From positions 21,392 through 85,391 of the forward strand of contig CAYYTE010000001.1 in NCBI GenBank assembly GCA_964474685.1: 64,000 nucleotides of DNA. Direction: 5' to 3'. Positions within the stretch are counted from its first letter, which is position 1; each line of letters opens with the position of its first letter. Below the pieces are notes generated by a model, which ran no database searches, had not been told where the DNA came from, and saw only the letters and a list, made by a program, of their open reading frames with translations. Below, one piece after another: positions 54,981 to 63,265 of this stretch. Origin of the DNA: UBA1737 sp964474685 (GTDB taxonomy: Bacteria > Bacillota_I > Bacilli_A > ML615J-28 > CAG-313). The translations under genes were made by a program, and so were the position numbers.

Positions 54981-56534
54981 ATGAATAAGGCGATGTTAAA
55001 AAATATAAATAAGAAATTTATTGAGTCTTTAATTTCAATATTTCCTGTTTCTCTTATTGCCACAATCATTCTTATATTTTTAAAAGGTTCGTTTTATTTA
55101 TATTTAGGATTCTTTGTGGGATTTATATTCTTAATAATTGGGATGACCTTTTTTAATTTAGGTGCCGATATGGCCATGATGGAAATTGGTACTCAAATGG
55201 GGAGCTATGTTACTAAGAAAAAGAAAGCTTGGTTGCTCTATTTGTTTAGTTTTCTATTAGGTTTCATAATAACGATTGCGGAACCAGATTTAACAGTTTT
55301 TGCGGGGCAGTTAAAAGATTTATGTAATCCGTTTGTATTAGAGCTATTTGTCGCTATTGGTGTAGGATTATTTTTGTTTATTGCAATGTTTCGTATTTTA
55401 CATCAGATTCCGTTGAAGTATGTGTTTTTGGTTTCCTATGCAATTACCTTCATTATCGTTTATATTGCATCTACTAAAAATGGGTATTCTTCGATTGCTT
55501 TTGATGCGGGGGGAGTAACAACAGGCCCGATTACGGTTCCCTTTATTATGGCGTTAGGACTTGGAGTGTCTAGTGCTCGTTCAAGTGAAAAAGCGGAAGA
55601 TGATTCGTTTGGTTTAATTGGTCTATGCTCGGTAGGACCGATATTAATGGTGTCAATTTTATCATTGTTTTTTAAAGGTACTGGAAGTTCTTCAAGTACA
55701 AGTAATATAATTTCAACAACTCCTGAATTTATGGATAATTTATTTGAGGTTTTATTATTAAAAGTAAAAGATGTTGCTTTAGCACTCTTGCCCATATTAA
55801 TTTTTATGGTTATCTTTGTTTATTTCTTATTAAAGAGTACGAAGAAAAACCGCATTCGTATGTTCGTTGGAATTTTATACACTTATATTGGTTTGGTATT
55901 ATTCCTTGCGGGGGCTGAAGTTGGATATTTACCGATTGGAAATTATATTGGAAAAACACTCGCAACGATTCACCCGAATCTTTTAATATTAATCGGTTGT
56001 GTTTTAGGATTCTTTGTTGTTATGGCAGAACCCGCTGTTCATGTGTTAAATAATCAAGTGGAAGAATTAACTTCGGGTGCTATTTCTAAAAAAGTGATGT
56101 TATTTTCTTTAGCGGTTGGAGTATCTCTAGCGATTGGTGTTGGGTTTGCCAGGATAATTTATGACTTTAACCTATTGTTAATTCTAGGAATTGGCTATGG
56201 AATTTGTTTTATTTTAAGTCTCTTTGTTCCTCAGATCTTTACATCAATTGCATTTGACTCTGGTGGCGTTGCTACTGGGCCTTTGACTACTACATTCTTA
56301 CTGCCAATGGCGTTAGGACTTTGTCTTAGTATCTATGATGATCAATCCCTGGTTTTTTCTAAAGGGTTTGGACTTGTTGCTTTAGTAGCACTAGCACCTA
56401 TATTAATCATTGAAATATTAGGATTCATTTTCCAAATTAGACAAAAACGTATGGTACAAAAAGAGAGTGTTGGCTTCTATGAAGACATCATTGAGTTTAA
56501 TTTACCAATAGATTTGAAAGGAGAGACAATATGA
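54981..56534 (+). CDS. DUF1538-family membrane protein (internally duplicated)
   Basis: A 517-residue protein with about 12 predicted membrane segments. It is an internal duplication: SIAFDAGGVTTGPITVPF near residue 172 recurs as SIAFDSGGVATGPLTTTF near 425, and ITIAEPDLTVFAGQ recurs as VVMAEPAVHVLNNQ. The repeated acidic/Gly motifs look like two halves of a pseudo-symmetric transporter. The family has no assigned substrate. It is followed by two PII-like genes with a four-base overlap, so its activity is probably set by a nucleotide-sensing protein. GAGGTGAT is the ribosome site. Confidence 0.85.
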   Translation: MNKAMLKNINKKFIESLISIFPVSLIATIILIFLKGSFYLYLGFFVGFIFLIIGMTFFNLGADMAMMEIGTQMGSYVTKKKKAWLLYLFSFLLGFIITIAEPDLTVFAGQLKDLCNPFVLELFVAIGVGLFLFIAMFRILHQIPLKYVFLVSYAITFIIVYIASTKNGYSSIAFDAGGVTTGPITVPFIMALGLGVSSARSSEKAEDDSFGLIGLCSVGPILMVSILSLFFKGTGSSSSTSNIISTTPEFMDNLFEVLLLKVKDVALALLPILIFMVIFVYFLLKSTKKNRIRMFVGILYTYIGLVLFLAGAEVGYLPIGNYIGKTLATIHPNLLILIGCVLGFFVVMAEPAVHVLNNQVEELTSGAISKKVMLFSLAVGVSLAIGVGFARIIYDFNLLLILGIGYGICFILSLFVPQIFTSIAFDSGGVATGPLTTTFLLPMALGLCLSIYDDQSLVFSKGFGLVALVALAPILIIEILGFIFQIRQKRMVQKESVGFYEDIIEFNLPIDLKGETI

Positions 56535-56887
56535 CAGAACTGAAAGGCTTATCTTTCTTACTAACAATCGTGGATCGAGGTATTGCGAAAGGTATTGTTA
56601 AAACTCTTAAAGAAATTGATTGTGCGTATAATCAAATTACTTATGGAAAGGGTACTGCTCCTGAAGAAATTTATGATTATTTAGGCTTTGGTAAGACAGA
56701 AAAAGAAGTAATTATAAGTGTTTGTGATAGTGCAAGGCGAGATGAGATATTTAATGTATTAAAAACAAAATATCATTTTGATGAACCTGGAAAAGGGATT
56801 TGTATTTCGATTCCTGTGGATAGTGTTGCGGGGGCAAGATGCTTAAAACAAATTGTAAATAATGAAGATTTAAAGGAGGCTGTATGA
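56531..56887 (+). CDS. PII-like signalling protein 1
   Basis: A 118-residue ferredoxin-fold protein of the GlnB/PII type: FLLTIVDRGIAKGIVKTLK, then a short loop in place of the canonical T-loop with its Tyr-51 region, then GKGICISIPVDSVAG, which matches the C-terminal PII signature. PII proteins are trimers that bind ATP/ADP and often 2-oxoglutarate and control membrane transporters. It overlaps both neighbours by four bases (ATGA type). The partner is most likely the DUF1538 protein. Confidence 0.8.
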   Translation: MTELKGLSFLLTIVDRGIAKGIVKTLKEIDCAYNQITYGKGTAPEEIYDYLGFGKTEKEVIISVCDSARRDEIFNVLKTKYHFDEPGKGICISIPVDSVAGARCLKQIVNNEDLKEAV

Positions 56888-57186
56888 AACATTTAATTGT
56901 AACTATATGCAATGATGGTGCTGCAGATGATGTTATGGAAGTTGCAAAGAAGATGGGTGCACAAGGTGGCACTATCTTAAAAGCTAGAGGAAGTGCTGGA
57001 AAAGATGATGAAAAATTTGCGGGAATAACGATTCAACCTGGAAAAGAAGTAATTCTCATTATTGTAGATGAAATTAAAAAGAACCTTATAATGAAAGAAA
57101 TTTCTGCTCAATTAGGAGTTGGAACAAAACAACATGCGATTACTTTTTCATTACCCGTTGATGCCGCATGTGGAGTTACGATATAA
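56884..57186 (+). CDS. PII-like signalling protein 2
   Basis: A 100-residue second PII-like protein: LIVTICNDGAADDVMEVAKK, GGTILKARGSAG (resembling the start of a T-loop), PGKEVILIIVDE and ITFSLPVDAACG at the end. The core is shorter than canonical GlnB (112 residues), and the sequence differs from protein 1, so they may form separate or mixed trimers. Coupled by ATGA to protein 1. Two different PII-like genes after one membrane protein is an uncommon arrangement outside the DUF1538 context. Confidence 0.8.
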   Translation: MKHLIVTICNDGAADDVMEVAKKMGAQGGTILKARGSAGKDDEKFAGITIQPGKEVILIIVDEIKKNLIMKEISAQLGVGTKQHAITFSLPVDAACGVTI

Positions 57187-57207
57187 ATTTATAAAGGAGT
57201 AAAAAAA

Positions 57208-58002
57208 TTGGAAGATACGATTATTGTAAAAAATGTAACAAAAACATTTCATTTATCAAAAAAACAACAACTTTTAAATCATACAAAAAATTCATTAAAG
57301 ATTGCGGTCAATGATTTATCATTTGTTGCTCACCCTCATGAAATTTTTGGTTTATTAGGACCCAATGGGGCGGGGAAAACAACTACGTTACGTTTGATTG
57401 CAACTTTACTAAAACCTGATAAAGGGGAGATTTTAGTAGATGGAATAGGTTCTAATAATGCAATTGAATTAAAAAGACATTTAGGTTTTTTAACAAATGA
57501 ATTAAAACTAGAAGAGCAAATGACTCCAAATTATGCATTTGGATATTATGCAAGGTTTTTTGATATTGATGTGAATACAATGGAATCAAGAAGAAAAGAA
57601 CTTTTTGATTATTTCGGTATTAATGAATTCTCTGAATGTAAGATTGGGGAGTTATCTACTGGTATGAAACAAAAGGTTTCTATTGTTGTTAGTCTTGTAA
57701 ATGATCCGGCGGTTATCGTTTTTGATGAACCTACGAATGGTCTTGATATTATTACCGCAAGACTCGTTACCGATTATTTAAAACAATTAAGAGAAAAAGG
57801 GAAAACAATTGTGATTTCTACTCATATTACAAGTCTTGTAGAAAAGCTGTGTGATCGAGTGGGGATTATCATAAATGGAAAAATGTCCCTATGTGATAGT
57901 TTAAAGAATGTGATGGCGTTGAAACCAGATAGTGATTTGGAAGATATATTCTTTGATATCTATAATAAGGAAGTAGGTGATGATAATGAAACACATGCTT
58001 AA
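57208..58002 (+). CDS. ABC transporter ATPase, NatA-type
   Basis: A 264-residue ATPase with Walker A GPNGAGKTT, signature STGMKQK, Walker B VIVFDEPTNGLD and the H-loop STH. Together with the next gene it resembles NatA of the B. subtilis NatAB sodium exporter. It starts with TTG (57208), supported by AAAGGAG at 57194-57200. The 3' end overlaps the permease gene by 17 bases. Sodium export is a family-based guess; other ABC-2 exporters look alike. Confidence 0.88.
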   Translation: MEDTIIVKNVTKTFHLSKKQQLLNHTKNSLKIAVNDLSFVAHPHEIFGLLGPNGAGKTTTLRLIATLLKPDKGEILVDGIGSNNAIELKRHLGFLTNELKLEEQMTPNYAFGYYARFFDIDVNTMESRRKELFDYFGINEFSECKIGELSTGMKQKVSIVVSLVNDPAVIVFDEPTNGLDIITARLVTDYLKQLREKGKTIVISTHITSLVEKLCDRVGIIINGKMSLCDSLKNVMALKPDSDLEDIFFDIYNKEVGDDNETHA

Positions 58003-59260
58003 TATTATTAATAAAGAATTAGGGAAAGTATTTAAAAATCCAAAGTTAGTTTTTTCAACTTTATTACTTCCGGGCATATTAATTTTTGCTATGTATAGTT
58101 TTATGGGGTCTTCGATTCGTGGCGAAGGAAATAAAATAAAAGATTACGAGTACAAACTAGTACAAGTAGGAGACTCTTCTTCGTTTACGAGTGTATTAGA
58201 GCAAGTTGGACAAACTGGGGATGCCTTAAAGATTGAAGTTATTCCTTTTGATACATTTGTAAAATCAACAGAATTTGATTCTTATTCCTTTGCAAGTGTG
58301 GAGGAATGGTTAAAAGAAGTTAAAAATGATTCGAGTTTGTTAAAAACTTATATAAATAAAAATATAGAAGAAAAAAAGATTACAGGTGTAATCTATATAG
58401 ATAAGAAATTTGATGAAGCATTGCACCCATCATTGAATGTAGAACAATCGGTTGAAATCTCCATTTTAAAAACGAGTTCTAACCAATACTCTCAAGCATT
58501 AGCAAGTTATGTCAATACTATTCTTGATTCTGTTGGAAAGACTTACCAACAAATTACACCCATTTTCGCATTTGATACATTGGATTTAACACCTGCTGAT
58601 TCACAGGCAAATTCAACTCTTGCGATGTTAATACCGATGCTTTTAATTACCTTTATATTTGCGGGGGCATTGTCGATTAGTTGTGATGCGATAGCGGGTG
58701 AAAAAGAAAGAGGAACTATTTCTACACTTTTGATGGCACCAATTAAAAAGGATGAGATTTTATTAGGTAAGATTATTTCAATGATTATTTTAACAATTGT
58801 ATCATCGATTGTATCTTTTTTAGGTATGGCCTTGTCTCTTATTAAAAATGGTGCTGTATTTGGATTATCCGATGGATTAAAACTTTCTTATGGTCCTTCT
58901 ACTTACATTGAATTATTTATGTTAATTCTCTTAGCTACATTATTTGCTGTTTCTTTATTCTTAATTGCATCAACAATAGCGAAAGATACAAGAGAGGCGA
59001 ATATGTATGCAATGCCTTTTTACATTGTTGCAATAATTTCAGGAGTGTTAGCAATGTTTAACTTTGATGTTCCACAATCAATTTTCCCATATTTCATTCC
59101 TGTATATAATATTATACTGGGTATGAAGGGTGTATTGATGTGTAAACTTTCTCTTGTTAATTTCTTTGTGATTACATTATCTACGATAATCTATTTTGTG
59201 ATTATATTACAAATAGTTAAGAAGTTATTTCATAGTGAAAAGATTATGTTTGGAAAATAA
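57986..59260 (+). CDS. ABC-2 transporter permease, NatB-type
   Basis: A membrane subunit of 424 or 425 residues: membrane segment 1 (about 20-38), a large external domain (about 40-205), then five segments with the cytoplasmic motif SCDAIAGEKERGTISTLL near 235, characteristic of NatB/ABC-2 permeases. I take ATG 57986, which follows AGGTGA; GTG 57977 and ATG 57980 are in-frame alternatives. It works with the ATPase upstream. Confidence 0.87.
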   Translation: MKHMLNIINKELGKVFKNPKLVFSTLLLPGILIFAMYSFMGSSIRGEGNKIKDYEYKLVQVGDSSSFTSVLEQVGQTGDALKIEVIPFDTFVKSTEFDSYSFASVEEWLKEVKNDSSLLKTYINKNIEEKKITGVIYIDKKFDEALHPSLNVEQSVEISILKTSSNQYSQALASYVNTILDSVGKTYQQITPIFAFDTLDLTPADSQANSTLAMLIPMLLITFIFAGALSISCDAIAGEKERGTISTLLMAPIKKDEILLGKIISMIILTIVSSIVSFLGMALSLIKNGAVFGLSDGLKLSYGPSTYIELFMLILLATLFAVSLFLIASTIAKDTREANMYAMPFYIVAIISGVLAMFNFDVPQSIFPYFIPVYNIILGMKGVLMCKLSLVNFFVITLSTIIYFVIILQIVKKLFHSEKIMFGK

Positions 59261-59264
59261 AAAG

Positions 59265-59290
59265 AGCAACCGATAATTCGGTTGCTTTTA
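59265..59290 (+). terminator. Terminator after the NatAB-like genes
   Basis: A perfect 9-bp stem (59265-59273 with 59278-59286), TAAT loop, then TTTTA. AAAA on the left side also allows use by the convergent ispH transcript. Confidence 0.85.
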
Positions 59291-59385
59291 TATTTTGTTA
59301 AAATGTATAAGTAAAGCCTTCTAAAATCGATTATTAGGCGATTACAAGCCGTTTGTTGTATTTTTCACATAAAAGTGAGTAAATA

Positions 59386-60237
59386 TTAGTGCGATATATA
59401 TTTAGTGAGGTATTCATTCACACTTTTTACTAAGGATTGGGGTGTAGAGGTTGCGGAAGATATAAAACAGGTTGTAAATTTTGAAAAATCAATCAGTTGT
59501 AAATCATCTAATTTTTCTATAAGAAAAGTATTGTTTGTTTTACTTTTACCTATAGCATATAGCATCATACAGTTGTTGCTTGTTTTATCCCCAAGAATTA
59601 GGAGAATATCATTTTTATTAATTTTTTCATTTTCTAGTATTTGTTGCCTTTTCGATGTTTCATTGCATACTTCATAAAAGTATTCAAGATGTTTAAATTG
59701 TGGTTTGTAGTGATTGTAAGCTTCATCATATTCTTTTTTGGTACAAGTGGTTTGTGATGCTAAAAATATCTTTTCTAATTCATTATTCTTTGGTGTGTTT
59801 GGTAATAAATAGGAGTTTTCATAGGAAAGTATAGTTTCTGTTTCCGGGTGGGTAGGTTTTCCAAGATATAAGAGGGTATATCCTTTTGTGATTTTTGCTT
59901 GTATTTTTCTTGCTTGATTTAAAACGATGGGACAAGTGACATTTAGAATTCTTAAACCTTTCGATTTAGCAATATTTATAACATTATCACTTACTCCATG
60001 AGCACTAATAATCACAGTTCCTGATTGTACTTGTTCAATCATTTCAAGTCTTGTAGTTCCTTCAAGAAGAATAATACCCTTATTAAGGAGAATATCGTTA
60101 ACGGTTTTATTATGAACGAGACTTCCTAACATATATATAGGTTTTGGGTACTTTGTTAAATCTAGGTTAAAAATATACTCATATGCTTTTTTAACACCTG
60201 TACAAAAGCCATTATTTCCTAAAATCTTTATATCCAT
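59386..60237 (-). CDS. ispH: 4-hydroxy-3-methylbut-2-enyl diphosphate reductase
   Basis: Last enzyme of the MEP isoprenoid pathway; reduces HMBPP to IPP/DMAPP using a 4Fe-4S cluster. All three cluster cysteines are present: C12 (GFCTGV), C102 (NVTCP) and C191 (EVCNET). Active-site His residues lie in LVHN (42), SAHG (80) and KPTH (130). 283 residues is within the normal range. Isolated on the minus strand, with AAGGAGG (in minus sense) before the start. Isoprenoid synthesis by the MEP route supports a cell with undecaprenyl-based envelope assembly rather than a wall-less parasite, though it does not prove it. Confidence 0.95.
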   Translation of the reverse strand: MDIKILGNNGFCTGVKKAYEYIFNLDLTKYPKPIYMLGSLVHNKTVNDILLNKGIILLEGTTRLEMIEQVQSGTVIISAHGVSDNVINIAKSKGLRILNVTCPIVLNQARKIQAKITKGYTLLYLGKPTHPETETILSYENSYLLPNTPKNNELEKIFLASQTTCTKKEYDEAYNHYKPQFKHLEYFYEVCNETSKRQQILENEKINKNDILLILGDKTSNNCMMLYAIGKSKTNNTFLIEKLDDLQLIDFSKFTTCFISSATSTPQSLVKSVNEYLTKYISH

Positions 60238-60273
60238 ATAATAACCTCCTTGATATATTTAATTCTTATAATA

Positions 60274-60303
60274 AGTATAATCGATTTCTATTTATTTTGC
60301 CAA
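60274..60303 (-). promoter_or_regulatory. Promoter of ispH
   Basis: On the minus strand: TTGGCA (60303-60298), 18 bp, TATACT (60279-60274). Confidence 0.65.
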
Positions 60304-60356
60304 TCATTTGCTAATTGAAGAAATAGTATGATTTATAATTATGTATGGTGAATTAA

Positions 60357-60386
60357 TGGAAATTTCTTGTGTTTTTTGCTATACTA
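60357..60386 (+). promoter_or_regulatory. Promoter of efp
   Basis: Extended -10 TGC plus TATACT (60381-60386); weak TGGAAA at -35 (60357-60362, 18 bp). Confidence 0.5.
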
Positions 60387-60412
60387 TAGTAAATCAAAGG
60401 AGATAATTTAAA

Positions 60413-60967
60413 ATGATATCTACAAATGAAATGAAAAATGGAATGGTTATTGAAATGGATAATGAACTTTTATTAGTTCTAGAGTTTCAACATGTCCTTC
60501 AAAATAAGGTTGCTTATATTCGGGTAAAGTTTAAAAATATGAGAACAGGTGCTTCCTACATCACTACAATGAACCCTGGAGTTAAAGTGAATAATGTGAC
60601 GATAGAGCATATGACTATGCAATATTTATATTCAGATTCGACATTCTGCACTTTCATGAATACGGAAGATTATAGTCAAATTGAAATTCCCTGTGATAAG
60701 TTAAAATGGGAATCACAATTTATGATTGAAGGTAGTATGGTGATAGTATCAACATATAATGGTGAGGTTTTAGGAGTTCAATTACCAGATAAAGTAGAAC
60801 TTGAAGTAACTGAGGCGAGTGATGCGGTTGCGGGAAATACGGCTACTTCAGCAATGAAAGAGGTAGTTGTAGAAACTGGTTTAACAATAAAAGTTCCTAT
60901 GTTTATTAAACAAGGTGAAACAATTCTTGTTGGTACATCGGATGGGGCATATAAAGGAAGAGCATAA
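60413..60967 (+). CDS. efp: Elongation factor P
   Basis: Helps ribosomes through polyproline stretches. The 184-residue protein has the three OB-like domains: FQH...RTGAS in domain I, TMQYLYSD in domain II and ETGLTIKVPMFIKQGETI...TSDGAYKGRA at the end. The tip loop that normally reads P-G-K-G (with the lysine that contacts the peptidyl-tRNA) reads L-Q-N-K here and is one residue shorter. AAAGGAG precedes the start. This loop change could affect modification or activity. Confidence 0.93.
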   Translation: MISTNEMKNGMVIEMDNELLLVLEFQHVLQNKVAYIRVKFKNMRTGASYITTMNPGVKVNNVTIEHMTMQYLYSDSTFCTFMNTEDYSQIEIPCDKLKWESQFMIEGSMVIVSTYNGEVLGVQLPDKVELEVTEASDAVAGNTATSAMKEVVVETGLTIKVPMFIKQGETILVGTSDGAYKGRA

Positions 60968-60975
60968 AGAATAAG

Positions 60976-61001
60976 ATAACACATTTTGTGTTATTTTTTT
61001 G
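60976..61001 (+). terminator. Intrinsic terminator after efp
   Basis: A 7-bp stem (60976-60982 with 60988-60994), ATTTT loop, seven Ts. Confidence 0.85.
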
Positions 61002-61002
61002 T

Positions 61003-61017
61003 TGTAAAAGGTTTTCA
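61003..61017 (+). promoter_or_regulatory. Possible operator before the third NAGPA gene
   Basis: TGTAAAAGGTTTTCA agrees at 12 of 15 positions with TGCAAAACGCTTTCA (18505-18519) at the surface protein promoter, and overlaps the -35 box. A shared LacI-type regulator is possible. Confidence 0.4.
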
Positions 61018-61041
61018 TAATTATTGTAAATATGATAGAAT
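61012..61041 (+). promoter_or_regulatory. Promoter of the third NAGPA gene
   Basis: TTTTCA (61012-61017), 18 bp, TAGAAT (61036-61041) preceded by TGA. Confidence 0.5.
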
Positions 61042-61067
61042 ACTATTAGAAAGAAATGAGGTTGAAT

Positions 61068-62993
61068 ATGTCAAAATTAATTCGAGCATTTAGTATTGCA
61101 ATTGTATCAATTGCTTTTCTTACATTAGGTAATCTAAGTGTATTTGGTGAAACAAAAGTAACAACTGTTGGAGATGCTAGTTATCAAGTTACACAAAATA
61201 TAACAAATGAAGATTTGTTTTATGGAATCAAACATTATAAAGATAAAGCATCTACCTATGTGACAACGGATAAGCCACAATCGGTAAATGTTTTAGAGAT
61301 TCCATCGAGTAAAGATTTAAGGATTATCAATTACACATATCAAAACAAGAATGGTTGGACAAAACAAACAGTTAAGAATATGGCAAAGAACTTTGAGTTA
61401 AATAATCCAGGGTGGATTGTTTTAGCAGGTGTTAATGGAGATTTTTTTGATATCGAGGGTAAAAAAGATCTTGCTTATCAAACTGGTGGTGTTTGTGTAG
61501 AAAATGGCAGAGTTTTACGCCCCTTAACAGGTGGAGAAGCAACTCTAGGATTTACGAATAATGGAACTACTAATTCTATTATTGGTGGCAAAGATTTTAC
61601 AGTAGACAATTTAAAACTACAAATTATTAATGATGAAACAGAAGAAGTAGTAAAAAGTTATTCAATTGATAAATTAAACACAGCTCCAGTAGGAGATGAA
61701 ATCAGTGTTTATTACACTTATCCTTATAAGGAGGGTGCTTCTACTTCCTATTATATACCAAAGTTGCCAGAAGGTAATAACTATTTTGTTAAAGCACCGA
61801 TAAGGAGCCTTGGAATTTCTACTAAGACCCTTTATGCAAATGGTTTAGTAAGTGATTTAAATTATACAGAAGATGTTCGATATGGTCAATTTGCGATTTG
61901 TTCGAATAATAAAGCATTAGCAAGTGATTTATTGGTTGGAACCCATATTGTTGTTGAACAACCAGTTACTGGCGATTATAAAGATTGTGAAAATATAACT
62001 GGATGTGGAGCTGAACTATTAAAAGATGGTGCTCAAGGAAGCTACCCGGCAAATAATGCGGATGTTCATCCGAGAACAATGATTGGAAAAAAAGCAGATG
62101 GTACAATTCAATTCTTTACTGTAGATGGTCGTCAACCTGAAAAAGAAATGAGTGGTATGAGGTATTCCGAACTTGCTGCATGTATGAAGTATTATGATTG
62201 TGTAGAAGGTTATAATATGGATGGTGGCGGATCTACAACGATGATTATTCGTGATTCTGAAGGTGAATTCAATGTTGTAAATTCTCCTTCCGATGGTTCT
62301 GAACGACATGATTCAAATTCTATCTTTGTTGTTGTTCCAAGTGTAACTTTAAATATTGATTCTGTTGAAGATACCAAGGCTAAATTCTCATATGTTTTAG
62401 GAAAGAATATGTCTGTTACTGACTTAAAGTTATCTTTAGATAATGGCAAAACCTATGAGTTTGCGTCAAATGAACTAACTGTTACGGGCCTCGATTGTAA
62501 AACTCGTTATAGTGGAACATACGCTTGTAAAGTAGTATATAAGGGAGTAGAAATTGAATCATTAGCTCACGAGATTCGCTTTTCTACTGGTAAAAATGCT
62601 CCAAAAGTTGAAGATGCTTATTATCAAGTTGAAGATGGTAAATATGTGCTTCATTATAAACTAGTAGACCCGGATGCTACGACAACGCTTCTTAGTTTAA
62701 AAGTGAATGGCGATACTATATTTATCGATAATTTAAATAACACTTCGTATGTACTTAGTGGGTATCCTGTAACAAGTGATTTGGATTTAATGATTAAAAT
62801 CAATTATGATTTAAGTTCTAGTCCAAATGAAACAAGACAGATGGAAATAAATATTGAAAAGAAGGTAGAAGAACCAATTACTCCTCCAGCGGATGAGAAA
62901 AAAGGCTGTAAGAAATCTTTATCATCAAGTGCAATGATGTTTGTAACTACAGCTCTATTATGTATTTGTATTATTAAAAGAAAAGATAATTAA
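61068..62993 (+). CDS. Surface phosphodiester glycosidase (NAGPA family), third copy
   Basis: A 641-residue secreted paralogue of the proteins at 11476 and 13715. It has a signal peptide (ending near SVFG), a NAGPA domain at about 90-425 (LAGVNGDFFD, HPRTMIGK, VDGRQPE, NMDGGGSTTM near 384), one or two Fn3-like repeats, then PPADEKKGCKKS, a membrane segment and IKRKDN. ATG 61068 is preceded by GAGGTTGA; ATG 61056 is an in-frame alternative. It lies 42 kb from the other two copies and has its own promoter and terminator, so the family is dispersed. The C-terminal tail matches that of the first copy almost word for word. Confidence 0.87.
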   Translation: MSKLIRAFSIAIVSIAFLTLGNLSVFGETKVTTVGDASYQVTQNITNEDLFYGIKHYKDKASTYVTTDKPQSVNVLEIPSSKDLRIINYTYQNKNGWTKQTVKNMAKNFELNNPGWIVLAGVNGDFFDIEGKKDLAYQTGGVCVENGRVLRPLTGGEATLGFTNNGTTNSIIGGKDFTVDNLKLQIINDETEEVVKSYSIDKLNTAPVGDEISVYYTYPYKEGASTSYYIPKLPEGNNYFVKAPIRSLGISTKTLYANGLVSDLNYTEDVRYGQFAICSNNKALASDLLVGTHIVVEQPVTGDYKDCENITGCGAELLKDGAQGSYPANNADVHPRTMIGKKADGTIQFFTVDGRQPEKEMSGMRYSELAACMKYYDCVEGYNMDGGGSTTMIIRDSEGEFNVVNSPSDGSERHDSNSIFVVVPSVTLNIDSVEDTKAKFSYVLGKNMSVTDLKLSLDNGKTYEFASNELTVTGLDCKTRYSGTYACKVVYKGVEIESLAHEIRFSTGKNAPKVEDAYYQVEDGKYVLHYKLVDPDATTTLLSLKVNGDTIFIDNLNNTSYVLSGYPVTSDLDLMIKINYDLSSSPNETRQMEINIEKKVEEPITPPADEKKGCKKSLSSSAMMFVTTALLCICIIKRKDN

Positions 62994-62996
62994 ATG

Positions 62997-63027
62997 AAAA
63001 AGGAATCAGTTCTCTGATTCCTTTTAA
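62997..63027 (+). terminator. Intrinsic terminator after the third NAGPA gene
   Basis: A 12-bp perfect stem (62998-63009 with 63014-63025), TTCT loop, A run before and T run after; it may also terminate the minus-strand tRNA transcript. Confidence 0.9.
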
Positions 63028-63065
63028 ATATGCGAATATATATACAAACAATATAATATTCTTTT

Positions 63066-63139
63066 TGGAGCAAGCGGCGGGAATCGAACCCGTACAAACA
63101 GCTTGGGAAGCTGTGATTCTACCATTAAACTACGCCTGC
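63066..63139 (-). tRNA. tRNA-Gly(CCC)
   Basis: 74 bases including encoded CCA. Anticodon CCC at 63107-63105 in a TTCCCAA loop with the stem ACAGC/GCTGT; T-loop GGTTCGATTCC. CCC-anticodon glycine tRNAs are uncommon in AT-rich genomes, where UCC usually reads GGG. Confidence 0.93.
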
Positions 63140-63145
63140 AATTAT

Positions 63146-63168
63146 AAAAAAAACATGCCTTTAGCATG
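63146..63168 (-). terminator. Hairpin between the two glycine tRNA genes
   Basis: Minus strand: CATGC, TAAAG loop, GCATG, then eight Ts (63153-63146). It may end the upstream tRNA transcript in part. tRNA-Gly(CCC) has no clear promoter of its own, so read-through is needed. Confidence 0.65.
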
Positions 63169-63185
63169 ATTTGTGGTATAATAAA

Positions 63186-63260
63186 TGGAGCAAGTGACGG
63201 GAATCGAACCCGCATGTCCACCTTGGAGGGGTGGCATTTTAGCCATTAAATTACACCTGC
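63186..63260 (-). tRNA. tRNA-Gly(UCC) with C at position 33
   Basis: 75 bases including CCA. Anticodon UCC at 63227-63225; loop CCTCCAA with stem CCACC/GGTGG, so position 33 is C in place of the nearly universal U. The acceptor stem pairs fully (one G-T). The D-arm keeps GG. Confidence 0.92.
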
Positions 63261-63265
63261 AAAAA

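Noticed and set aside
55460..55795. Antisense open frame within the DUF1538 gene
   Set aside because: The plus-strand frame has clear membrane segments and conserved repeats; the antisense frame has neither a ribosome site nor recognisable features.
63174..63182. TGGTATAAT on the plus strand before tRNA-Gly(UCC), an apparent extended -10 box
   Set aside because: No -35 box lies 16-18 bp upstream, and transcription would run antisense to the tRNA genes.
63024..63221. Small minus-strand open frame across the glycine tRNAs
   Set aside because: It is a by-product of the tRNA sequences and their spacer.
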